Assembly (NCBI RefSeq): GCF_036345175.1
Contig: NZ_CP107780.1
Location: forward strand, 3,100,001 to 3,164,000
Origin: Streptomyces sp. NBC_00576
Lineage (GTDB): Bacteria > Actinomycetota > Actinomycetes > Streptomycetales > Streptomycetaceae
DNA: 64,000 nt
Reading direction: 5' to 3'
Part shown: positions 9,201-17,087 of the stretch, piece after piece
Position numbering within the stretch: the first letter of the stretch is position 1
Layout of the letters: every line of letters begins with the position of its first letter
The notes under the pieces: model-generated
The model's database searches: none
What the model was told of the DNA's origin: nothing
Seen by the model: only the letters and a program-made list of their open reading frames with translations
Translations under genes and position numbers: made by a program

Positions 9201-12200
9201 TGAGCGGGTTGCCCGAAGGGTCCAGCCGTACGGCCTTGCCGGTGGCGTGGTCGATCCTCCAGTACTGGCCGTTGACCTTTCCGCCCTTGACCCGTACGGC
9301 GACGGTCTCCTCCAGCAGCGTGCCCGCCGGGTCGAACACCGTCCGCTCCAGGGGCTGGGCGCCCGGCCCGGTGGGGATGCGGGCGATCCGGCCGTCGTCG
9401 AGCAACTCGGCGCGGAACCCGGGCAGTTCATGGCCTGCCGGGTCCAGTAGCTGCGGTACGCCGCCGGGGTCGTCCACGTCGAAACGGAACATGCCCCGGT
9501 CGCCGGGCAGTTGGACGTCCCGGGGGACGCGCACGCCCTGGAGCTCGGCGTCCTCGTCCCCGTCCATCCGCCGGAGGTTGTCCAGGCGTGCCCGGAGGGC
9601 CTCCAGCTCGGTGTCCGACAGGTCGCCGAGTTCCGAGAGCGTGTCGGTGCGTGCGGAGTCGGGGCCCATGACGCGGTTCAGTTCGTCGGCGGACAGGGGC
9701 CGTACGTCCCGGACCAGGTCGTTCCAGAGGGCGTCGACGAGTGCCCGTTCCTCCGGGCCGACATCGTCCAGTCGCAGGGGCGCGTCGGTGTGCGGCGTGT
9801 CCGGACCCGTGAGGCGGCCGAGGTCGTCGAGGGGGCCCCGCACGCCGCTCGCTTCGTCGAGCGTACGGTCGAAGATCTGCGCCGCATCGCCCAGGTCACC
9901 GGCGAAGTCGCCGTGGTCAGCGAGGTCGTCGAGCCGGACCGGCGGGGTACCGGGCGTGGCGCCCTCGGTGAAGCGGAGGAAGCCGGAGCCGTCCCGGGCG
10001 GGCAGGTCCCGTAGAGCGAGGCGACCGCCGGCGTCGTGGTGGAAACGGGCGCCGGTGACGGTGTCGGTGACCGTGAAGCCGTTCGGCAGCCGTCCGGCGA
10101 GGGCGCCGTCCATCGGCCCTAGGCGGAAGGAACCGGTGAGGTGGGACGGCCCGGTCAGTTCGAGGAGCCTGGTCGTGGTCCCGCCCGTGCCGGGGGTGAT
10201 CGTCACCTTGACGCCCAGGCCGGCCGGGCCGTCGAGGCCGGGCAGGGTGAGCGGCAGCTCCTGTTGGCGCAGGGCACCGCCGGGTTCGAACCGCCACACC
10301 GCCGTGAGCCCGTCCGCGTCCGGCACGGGCACCCGCACGGTCAGCTCGCTCAGCGTGCCGGCCGCGTCCCGGACCGGGGTGAGAGTCGCCCCCTGGACGG
10401 GCACCCCGTCCGGACCGACCACCCTGGGCATCGGGTCGAGGGCGTCGTCGGTGAAGCGCAGGGCCAAGTCGGTGCCGGTCAGCGGCAGTTCCCGGTGTTC
10501 CAAGTGCCCCTGGGCGTCGAACCGCCAACGCACACCGCCCCGAGGCCCCGAGATGCTCAGCCCGCCGCCCTCGTGGAGGGTCACTGTCGTGTTCTCCAGC
10601 CGCACCGGACCACCGGTGGCGCCGAAGTCCACCACATCGATCCGGAACGACGCCGGCGCGAGATCGGTCGCCGGGAACTCCGTGACCCGCAGCCGTAGAT
10701 CCGTCAGCTCGTCGGCCCCGGACAGGGGCATACCGTCGAACCGTGCCGGATTCACCGGCGTCGGGACGCCGTCGGTCACGTCCGCCGTGAACCGGGCGCC
10801 GAACCCGGCGGGCTGCGATGTCAGGTCCGCATGCGGCAGGTCCGCACGTGCCAGATCCGGCGGCGAGAGCCGGTTCAGCGAGCCCGGTTCACCACCGAGA
10901 TCGCCGAGGCGGTCGAGGGCCGGGGGCCGGCCCCGGGGCGTGTCCGGCACCGCCGCCCCGGACAGGTCCAGGTGCACCGGCGGCGCCCCGTCCACCGGAA
11001 GGTCCACGAACCGGCCGCCCCGGTCGAACACGAACCGCCCCCCGGTCGCCGTGTCGGTCACCGCGAACCCGCCCGGCAGCCGCCGCGCCGGATCCCCGTC
11101 GAGCCGTACGACGTCGAAGGCGCCGTCGGCAGCCCCCGGTACGGTCAATCGGTGCGTCGCCGACTGTGCGCCTCCCGGCAGTTGGGCGAATGTCGTGGTC
11201 AGCCGGGAGCCGGTCGGCGGGCCGCCGGCGGGGCCGGACAGGGTCAGCTGCTCGGACAGCCGCGTACCGTCCAGGTCGAAGCGGCCGGTCCAGGCGCCGT
11301 CCAGTGACCGCACCCGTACACCGGTGACCACGCCAAGTGCGCCCCTGACCGGTTCGATCACCGCACCGCCGGGCAGCGGGAGGCCGTCCTCGCCGACGAT
11401 GCGGGGCAGGGAGCCGGACGCCGCGTCGGCGTCGAAGCGGAGGAAGCCGTCGCCGGCCGGGAGCCGGACGTCTCGGAACTGGAGGACGTCTTCAGCGGTG
11501 ACCACCATCCGGATGTCCCCGGCCTTGCCGGTGAGCGCGAACCCGCCGTCCGCCAGCGGCGTCCGCTGCCACTCCGTGCGGAAGCCGGTGACTCCGGCGA
11601 ACTCCTGAGGGTCCGCCAGCACGGTCTCGGTGCGGGGCGCGGGCGCGTCGAAGCGGTCGAAGGTGAAGTCGTCCGACAGATGGCCGGCATCGTCCAGTTG
11701 GCTTCCGACCTCGTCGAGGGCGTCGACCCCGTTCAGGGAGTCGAGGTCGTCGAAGGCCCTGCTCTCGCCCAGGTCGAGCTGGTCCAGCAGCCTCAACTGG
11801 TCGTCGAGGGACAGGCCCTGGAAGTCCAGCGCGCTCAGACCCGGCGTGCCCTCCCCGGCGGCCCTCAGATCCGCCGCGAGCTCGGGCAGGGGGTCGCTGC
11901 CCCGGAAGTTGGGGTTCGGAATCCATTCGAGGAGGTTGTGCTGGGCGTCCATCCGGTACGCGCCGCGGATGAACTCCGGGGCGATACCGCCGGGGAAGGC
12001 GATCTCGTTCTCCGACGCCCAGCCCGATGCCCGCCAGGCGTCCGGGCCCATGGAGCGTTCGAAGCTCCTGCCGACGTCGATCCCGCCGGAGGCTTCGATC
12101 TCGAACTTGAAGACTCCGTCCCAGATCAGGTTCCGGTCGGTGGTGGTGCTCACGAACGCGGAGGGCTGGCCGGTCCTGACCATGACGTCCAGGTTGGTCT

Positions 12201-15200
12201 CCAGGGCGTCGCGGACGGTGAATCCCTCGGAGAAGATCTGGTCCAGGCCGCGCTTGCCGCCGATGCGCCACAGCGTCTCGTCGGTCTCGCGCCAGACCGG
12301 TGCGGGCGTGATGGCCTGGATGTCGACAGAGCGGTCGGCGGCGAAGGCCAGCCGGTCCAGGTCCCCGGGCGAGGACAGAACCACCTCGTCGAGGCTCGTG
12401 CGCGGCGACGCCGGGAGGGAGACCGAACCCGGATCACCGAGGCCCGCCGACGGCAGGCCGTCCGCGCCGAACCTGGTGACGACGCCGTCGGCAGCGGTGA
12501 CGGTGAACGCACCGTCGACCATCTGCACCTGGACGTCGGGGACGACGGTTCCGGCGTCCGCCTTGAGGACCCACTTGACGGTCGGCCCGGGCTCCATGGT
12601 GATCCACTGACCGGTGGGCCGTCCCAGGCGGTCCAGCAGCGGCAGTTCACCGACGCGCGACTCCAGCAGCCGACCGGAATTTGTGCCGGCCTGGGTACGC
12701 CACTCGACGGTGACGGCCTTCACCTCGAAGTCCGTCTTGAACGTGTCCGACAGCCGGAGGTCGCCGGCGGCTTCGTCGAGTCCATGGAGCGCGTCGCCTA
12801 CGGGCCCCACCGGGCCACCCGCGGCCTCGGGCGCTGTCGCCCTGAGATAGGGGCCCTCCAGGTAACTCCTGGGAATAATGCCCTTGATCAGCCATTCCTG
12901 GTCACGGGTGGTGTTGAGCAGCGCGCGGACATCTCTGGCGATCGTGCCGGTCAAGTCCTTGCCGCCCCGGCCCGCGACATTGACGTCGCTCTTTTTGAGG
13001 AACTCGACGATGTCGCGGGAGCCGGCCCCGGAGAGCCCCGAGAAGTCGAGACGCTTCCCGATGGTCCGCTCGATCTGGTCGCCCATCAGTTGCTGGAGAT
13101 CCCGGGCCGGGAGAATTCCCACGTTCTCCAGTTTCCCGGCCTTGATGTCCAGACCCAGCTTGCGGACATCGAGGGCGAACTCCGTGTCGCCGTACACCTT
13201 CTCGCCGCCGGACACGGCGAACGAGGTGAAGGGGCTGTTCCCCTTCTTGTCCGCGAGCTCGGCACCCACCACATGCTGGAAGGCGGTGGTTCTGCCGTCC
13301 GGGTTGGCCGGGACCATTCCGAGGTCGGGCTTGAAGTACGACTTGCGCAGGCCCTTGCTGTCGACCTCCAAGGCGTGGAAGTTGTCCTGCCGGATGAGCT
13401 TGACACCGTGCAGTTGCTCCAGGTCGACGTTCGACATGAAGAAGTCGTCCGTCTTCAGCACCGACTGCGGGGTTTCCAGGGGCGGCAGCCCGGAACCGGA
13501 GGCCCGGCCCGCGGACTCCAGCAGGTCCGTGGATACCTGGACCGGTGTGGTGGTGGCCGGCGCGGCCGGTACGTACTTCAGGGACTCGACGGTCGGATAG
13601 GGGCCCGTCAGATAGTCCTTCGGAATGGTCCCCTGCACGAGCCAGGTGTTGTCGCGGCGCACCTGGAGCAGCGTTTTGACGTCCGTCGCGACCGACGCGC
13701 CCAACTTCTTCGGCACGTTGTATTCGGCGAGGAACTTCTTGATGTCGTCGTTCTTCGTCAGGTGGGTGAACTTCGACGGGATCTCCAGAGCCGAGTCCCC
13801 GACGGCGATCCGGATCTCCTTGAGGATCTCCTGCTGCAGTTGGGTGTTGGAGAGGATCCGCACACCTTTGACGCTGTCCGCACCGGCTGTGATGTCGTTG
13901 GTGAGGGATACGAGATCGAGCCCGATCTCGCTGTTCCCGAAGGGTTTTCCGGTGCCCCCGGGCACAGAGAACGCGGTGAACTGGCTCTTCTCCTTGAACA
14001 CTTTGGCATTGGCGGTGGACACCGCCTGGAGCGGTGTGATGGTGCCGTCGATCCTGACCGGTACGAGACCTTCCCCGGTCAGCTGTGTCTTCACCCCGGA
14101 CTTGCCCACCGTCGCCGAGAAGTCCATGTCCTGCCGCACCAGCCAGTGGACCTGCGGCACGGACGGCGCCGTCACCTCCGGCGTGACGGGCGCCCGCACC
14201 GGATCCACCCCTTGCGGTGTGGCCGGCGGACCCGCGGGCGACGCCGGCCGGACGGGGATGTCGTCGAGGAGGGGTCTGCCGTCCAGGCCGATCCTGGTGA
14301 CGAGGCCGTCGGGCGGGGTGAGGGTGAAGACGCCGTCGGTCACGGTCACCCTGACGTCGGGTACGACCCCGGAGTCCCCCTTGAGGACCCAGTTGACGGT
14401 CGGCCCGGGCTCCATGGTGATCCACTGGCCCGTGGGCCGCCCCAGGTCGTCCAGCAGCCGCAGTTCACCGGTGGGCAGGGTGGCCGCCGAGCCGTCGATG
14501 CGGATCATCATCACCGTGACGTCCCGGCGGACCGTGTCCAGGTTCATCCCCAGCCGGTCGAACGCTGTCCGGGCCTGGTTGAAGTCGATCTTCGCGGCGC
14601 TCAGATCCAGCTCGGCCCGGGTGCGGCCCAGCGGCGGTACGTCGGTCAGTGCGTCGATCTCGGAGAGCTTGCGTCCGGCGGTGTCCAGCTGGAACTGGGT
14701 GGCCTGGGTGCGCGCCCAGGTCTGGAAGCGTTCCGTGGCGAGCTTGCCGGTGGCCCCGCCGGTGACGACGTCCCGCAGGGTCAGGGGCGTGAAGCCGGGG
14801 CTCTTCGCGAGCGGGGTCGTGGTGAGGTCCGTCCTGACCGGCCCCAGGCCGAGCAGGTCCCGTGCGGTGCGCGCGTCGTCGCCGGTGTCGGGGATCAGCC
14901 GGGTGAGGTCGTCGAGCCTGATCCCGAGCTCGTCGAGGCGGTCGGTGCCGTTCGCCGTGTTCCAGGTGGGGACCCGGGGGTCGGCCGGGCCGAGGACGTC
15001 GACCTTCACCTCGTCCTTCAACTGCACCCGGACGTCCACCGGATCGGTCTTTCCGACACGCAGGACGACCCCGTCCGGCGCGGCGTTCACCAGGTCGATC
15101 TCGCCGTCCAGGATCTGCCGTACCTGGAATCCGGTCAGCCCGCCGAGCCTGCCGTCGAGGCTCAGTTCCGCCAGGTCCGCCAGATCGTCGAGCGGCTTGA

Positions 15201-16854
15201 GCAGCCCGGTCCCGGTGCGCTCCAGGCCCGTCAGGGTGTCCAGGTTCCGCAGCTCGTCCCTGAGCCCGAACCGCTGTCCGCCGGGAACCGTACCGACCGG
15301 CAGTCCGACCGTGTCGAGCGTGTCCAGGGTGTTCAACCGGACGCCCATGTCGTCGAGACGGCCCGGCATCCGGACGGGCGTGGTGCCGGGCAGGGAACTG
15401 AAGCCCCGTGTACGGGGTGCCGTGACCGAGGTGATCGGGATGTCGGCCAGTTCGTCGAGGGTGTCGTTGAACTCGGGGGTCCCGGGGACGGCGAGCCGGT
15501 CGGTGTCCGTGGCGTCGAACGGGCGAAGGTTTCCGCCCCGGTCGAGGTTCCGGCCGGTCAGTTCCGCGAGGCCGCCGGCCAGGGAACCCGTCCTGCCCAG
15601 GGTGCCGAGGGGCCGCGAGGTGAAGTGCATGCCGCGATCGACGAACCCCATGCGGAAGGCGCCCCGGTAGCCGAACCGGGCGATCTCGGAGTACCGCATG
15701 GGCAGCAGTGCCGTCATTGTGAGGCGGCCCAGGCTCAGAGCCGTGAAGACGCCGAGCCGTCCGGCCATGCCGCCGCCGACGAACGCGGTCGACTCGGCGA
15801 AGTCGCGGGTCAGCGCGGACCGGCCCTGCCGGAAGGTGCCCCGGGCGAATCCGCCCATGAACCGCAGGGCCGACCCCAGCATCGCGGGCGTCTTGGACAG
15901 GACCCGGGGCAACGCCATCAACCCGCCCGCGGCGCGGCTGCCGAGCCCGCTGCCGAACCGGACGAGCCCCTGTCCGGCCAGCGACAGGAGTCTGCCGGGG
16001 GAGGAGAACAGCATCCTGCCGCCCCGGAACAGCATCCGCCCGCCCGCGGAGAGGGCGCCGCCGAGGGCCTTGCCGCCCGACAAGCCCAGCCGGGCCAGTC
16101 CGCCGAGGGTGGTGAGGCCCTTCGTCGAGGGGAACAGGATGCCGAGGAAGGCGAGGCCCAGGCTGAGGGCGTTGCCGTTGCCCGTGGCGTAGTCGACGAG
16201 GGCCTTGGCGAAGAGCACCGCTCCCAGCCCGAAGGCGACCAGGCCCAGCGGGCCGCCGATGATGGCCGCGACGATGGTGACGACCAGCGCGACGATCTCC
16301 AGAACCTTGAAGAACGTCGACACGAACCGCTTCCAGAAGCTCTTCTTCGGCTTCTTCACAGGCCGCGACACCAGCCGGGCCGCCTCGCGCAGCGCGTCCT
16401 CCAGGATCTTGCCCTCGGCCTGGATGGTGTCGATCTCCGCGTCCACCTCGTTGCGGGCGCGGGTCATCTCCGGATCGTTCTCGGCGAGCGGCTGACCGCC
16501 GACGCGCTCCAGCGCGGCGACGGTGTCGGCGGCGTTCTCGGCCCGGTCCTGAGAGTCCCCGAGGGCGCGCGCGTAGCGGGCCGTGGCGTCGGCCGCCATC
16601 TCGAACGAGCGGTTGATGTTCGCCATGAACGTCTTGAGCTCGTTCTTGACGTACGTACGCAGCGCGTCCGCGGTCCGCCCCTCGAAGCCCCCGTCCTCGG
16701 CCTTGGTCAGCAGGGCGTCGAGGCCGCCGTCGACCCGCCCGGCCAGATCGCCGAGGTCGCGCAGCTCCTTGGTGACGTTCTCGACGGCGCCAGGATTTCC
16801 CGTCACCGGATTGCCGGTGAATCCGACTCTGCTCCACTCGTCGGAGGTGGCCAA
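6253..16854 (-). CDS. Giant WXG100-like polymorphic toxin-type protein with internal ADP-ribosyltransferase domain
   Basis: About 3,530 residues. Visible parts, numbered from the TTG at 16854: an alpha-helical WXG100/LXG-like head (1-160); hydrophobic segments (about 181-241, VLEIVALVVTIVAAIIGG, and more to 420); two copies of an ITMEPGPTV beta module (about 788-871 and 1398-1471); two related modules with LIRQD or LVRQD and FTSF or FTAF motifs (about 900-1085 and 1143-1336); a pierisin/Scabin-like ART domain (about 1495-1638; FVSTT and ENEIAFPGG); repeated beta units (about 1750-2300); Trp/Gly-rich RHS-like repeats; a Gly-rich hydrophobic region (about 3290-3480); and a Pro-rich tail. The TTG follows a strong GGAGGA site, unlike the ATG at 16941. 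It is the likely T7SS substrate. The long leaderless head suits EssC export, but the true toxic part is not proven. Confidence 0.8.
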   Translation of the reverse strand: MATSDEWSRVGFTGNPVTGNPGAVENVTKELRDLGDLAGRVDGGLDALLTKAEDGGFEGRTADALRTYVKNELKTFMANINRSFEMAADATARYARALGDSQDRAENAADTVAALERVGGQPLAENDPEMTRARNEVDAEIDTIQAEGKILEDALREAARLVSRPVKKPKKSFWKRFVSTFFKVLEIVALVVTIVAAIIGGPLGLVAFGLGAVLFAKALVDYATGNGNALSLGLAFLGILFPSTKGLTTLGGLARLGLSGGKALGGALSAGGRMLFRGGRMLFSSPGRLLSLAGQGLVRFGSGLGSRAAGGLMALPRVLSKTPAMLGSALRFMGGFARGTFRQGRSALTRDFAESTAFVGGGMAGRLGVFTALSLGRLTMTALLPMRYSEIARFGYRGAFRMGFVDRGMHFTSRPLGTLGRTGSLAGGLAELTGRNLDRGGNLRPFDATDTDRLAVPGTPEFNDTLDELADIPITSVTAPRTRGFSSLPGTTPVRMPGRLDDMGVRLNTLDTLDTVGLPVGTVPGGQRFGLRDELRNLDTLTGLERTGTGLLKPLDDLADLAELSLDGRLGGLTGFQVRQILDGEIDLVNAAPDGVVLRVGKTDPVDVRVQLKDEVKVDVLGPADPRVPTWNTANGTDRLDELGIRLDDLTRLIPDTGDDARTARDLLGLGPVRTDLTTTPLAKSPGFTPLTLRDVVTGGATGKLATERFQTWARTQATQFQLDTAGRKLSEIDALTDVPPLGRTRAELDLSAAKIDFNQARTAFDRLGMNLDTVRRDVTVMMIRIDGSAATLPTGELRLLDDLGRPTGQWITMEPGPTVNWVLKGDSGVVPDVRVTVTDGVFTLTPPDGLVTRIGLDGRPLLDDIPVRPASPAGPPATPQGVDPVRAPVTPEVTAPSVPQVHWLVRQDMDFSATVGKSGVKTQLTGEGLVPVRIDGTITPLQAVSTANAKVFKEKSQFTAFSVPGGTGKPFGNSEIGLDLVSLTNDITAGADSVKGVRILSNTQLQQEILKEIRIAVGDSALEIPSKFTHLTKNDDIKKFLAEYNVPKKLGASVATDVKTLLQVRRDNTWLVQGTIPKDYLTGPYPTVESLKYVPAAPATTTPVQVSTDLLESAGRASGSGLPPLETPQSVLKTDDFFMSNVDLEQLHGVKLIRQDNFHALEVDSKGLRKSYFKPDLGMVPANPDGRTTAFQHVVGAELADKKGNSPFTSFAVSGGEKVYGDTEFALDVRKLGLDIKAGKLENVGILPARDLQQLMGDQIERTIGKRLDFSGLSGAGSRDIVEFLKKSDVNVAGRGGKDLTGTIARDVRALLNTTRDQEWLIKGIIPRSYLEGPYLRATAPEAAGGPVGPVGDALHGLDEAAGDLRLSDTFKTDFEVKAVTVEWRTQAGTNSGRLLESRVGELPLLDRLGRPTGQWITMEPGPTVKWVLKADAGTVVPDVQVQMVDGAFTVTAADGVVTRFGADGLPSAGLGDPGSVSLPASPRTSLDEVVLSSPGDLDRLAFAADRSVDIQAITPAPVWRETDETLWRIGGKRGLDQIFSEGFTVRDALETNLDVMVRTGQPSAFVSTTTDRNLIWDGVFKFEIEASGGIDVGRSFERSMGPDAWRASGWASENEIAFPGGIAPEFIRGAYRMDAQHNLLEWIPNPNFRGSDPLPELAADLRAAGEGTPGLSALDFQGLSLDDQLRLLDQLDLGESRAFDDLDSLNGVDALDEVGSQLDDAGHLSDDFTFDRFDAPAPRTETVLADPQEFAGVTGFRTEWQRTPLADGGFALTGKAGDIRMVVTAEDVLQFRDVRLPAGDGFLRFDADAASGSLPRIVGEDGLPLPGGAVIEPVRGALGVVTGVRVRSLDGAWTGRFDLDGTRLSEQLTLSGPAGGPPTGSRLTTTFAQLPGGAQSATHRLTVPGAADGAFDVVRLDGDPARRLPGGFAVTDTATGGRFVFDRGGRFVDLPVDGAPPVHLDLSGAAVPDTPRGRPPALDRLGDLGGEPGSLNRLSPPDLARADLPHADLTSQPAGFGARFTADVTDGVPTPVNPARFDGMPLSGADELTDLRLRVTEFPATDLAPASFRIDVVDFGATGGPVRLENTTVTLHEGGGLSISGPRGGVRWRFDAQGHLEHRELPLTGTDLALRFTDDALDPMPRVVGPDGVPVQGATLTPVRDAAGTLSELTVRVPVPDADGLTAVWRFEPGGALRQQELPLTLPGLDGPAGLGVKVTITPGTGGTTTRLLELTGPSHLTGSFRLGPMDGALAGRLPNGFTVTDTVTGARFHHDAGGRLALRDLPARDGSGFLRFTEGATPGTPPVRLDDLADHGDFAGDLGDAAQIFDRTLDEASGVRGPLDDLGRLTGPDTPHTDAPLRLDDVGPEERALVDALWNDLVRDVRPLSADELNRVMGPDSARTDTLSELGDLSDTELEALRARLDNLRRMDGDEDAELQGVRVPRDVQLPGDRGMFRFDVDDPGGVPQLLDPAGHELPGFRAELLDDGRIARIPTGPGAQPLERTVFDPAGTLLEETVAVRVKGGKVNGQYWRIDHATGKAVRLDPSGNPLTGRFDTATVEKSATGQFRLIGEGKVTLFEREVLGNGHVLHLDLDRFGRARWTEFDQAGNRLRAGERIFDSDRRTFHDTLPYRWAPVDVLDVRTYTKALDGGLIRAETNAKGDWVWTRFAKDGTEALHGTREWSWTRIGYKDTYLDPATGQHAVAQRRGDIWPLNGYHGSRQYLEHQLLSGPAPGGMRANPLVHTAVGPNNKPIDFVDELTEELAQLADGGTLHVTRISDQRLPAAAWYPRAGHGRFDGFFRNFGTGDSMFQVSKWTETAADGTKLRGVRLVSHGGTSWQDIDRFGRIVRETRTLENGNVIEVGRSVGDAKQWAPAPKWNASAAPYELPWLDTKSGTAGTRHVAADGSFEDVFTGPRGNELLAMRSQGTGVREYLAENPARGLGADDMSGVWVDKNTQLQITGRRDHWGDLYVESHGDPRKDHWTWQATGPDGEVTEGIRIQNRGSLYSRTWDDSFIDFERLENGHRGAAIRERAVTGDGTVWVDATRQSGDTWSWQRISADGTVDSKGIRTYQDLAKGRWSDHIGTDVVRYRDGGRVREYAYTVNQPAVAPPVDPGRITLADLLARSARHFEPDVSATVNREVWQEFDMGKVVHRRDPVEGAEGRFRESESLWNQWREYQDGRLVAQRTLTGRVWVTDAFGRWSAFDSAKLPEFSSLPKVGGEVGLDGHRSWRLIGREVDFRGYTTELRGYNREFRDVFHDIWTGVEDGSSASMPMWRHQLRKAVLDFTMGYLLEFGTSFAVSAITADLGNTRFDPITALQRAAINGAIGGGIRVGVNIAYDTTRLGYLKYGLTNLDQGQDWNRHPLASKDDWDGEWTVYENPTRWRSGSYDYFNSLGVGVLTGFVNNAVNAAVFGVNGQKRTGVDALEAGAWGAAGSAFAGITSGLFRYTWHATAGSRIFHRGGPGELIWQAAEGIGAGTLNYGLNNKDTANILPSRAFPSSGSTPTTPPTTPPESLTVDPAALPDGTDLP

Positions 16855-17087
16855 GGAGTCCTCCTCGCGGTCCGGGACTTGGGGTACGGGAAGCAGACGT
16901 ACCGGGGTGGGCGAAGAGTTCAAGAAAGTGGCGCACGCCACAGTTTTCGCCGGTCAGTGCGGTGCGGGCGAAATCTTTTTGAACCATCCGGACCCGACTT
17001 CTCGTCTACAGGGCGGCTCGGCACCCACACGGAAAACGAACCGGGACACGAACCGGGGCACGACCGCTTCCAGGAAGGACGGCAGAC
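16855..17087. promoter_or_regulatory. Divergent intergenic region of the T7SS/toxin locus
   Basis: This stretch of about 230 bases separates the start of the giant minus-strand gene from the coiled-coil plus-strand gene. It must hold the promoters of both arms. An AGGAGG-type site precedes the TTG at 16854 and an AGGAAGGA site precedes the ATG at 17088. No clear -35/-10 pair or palindrome stands out by eye. Confidence 0.5.
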
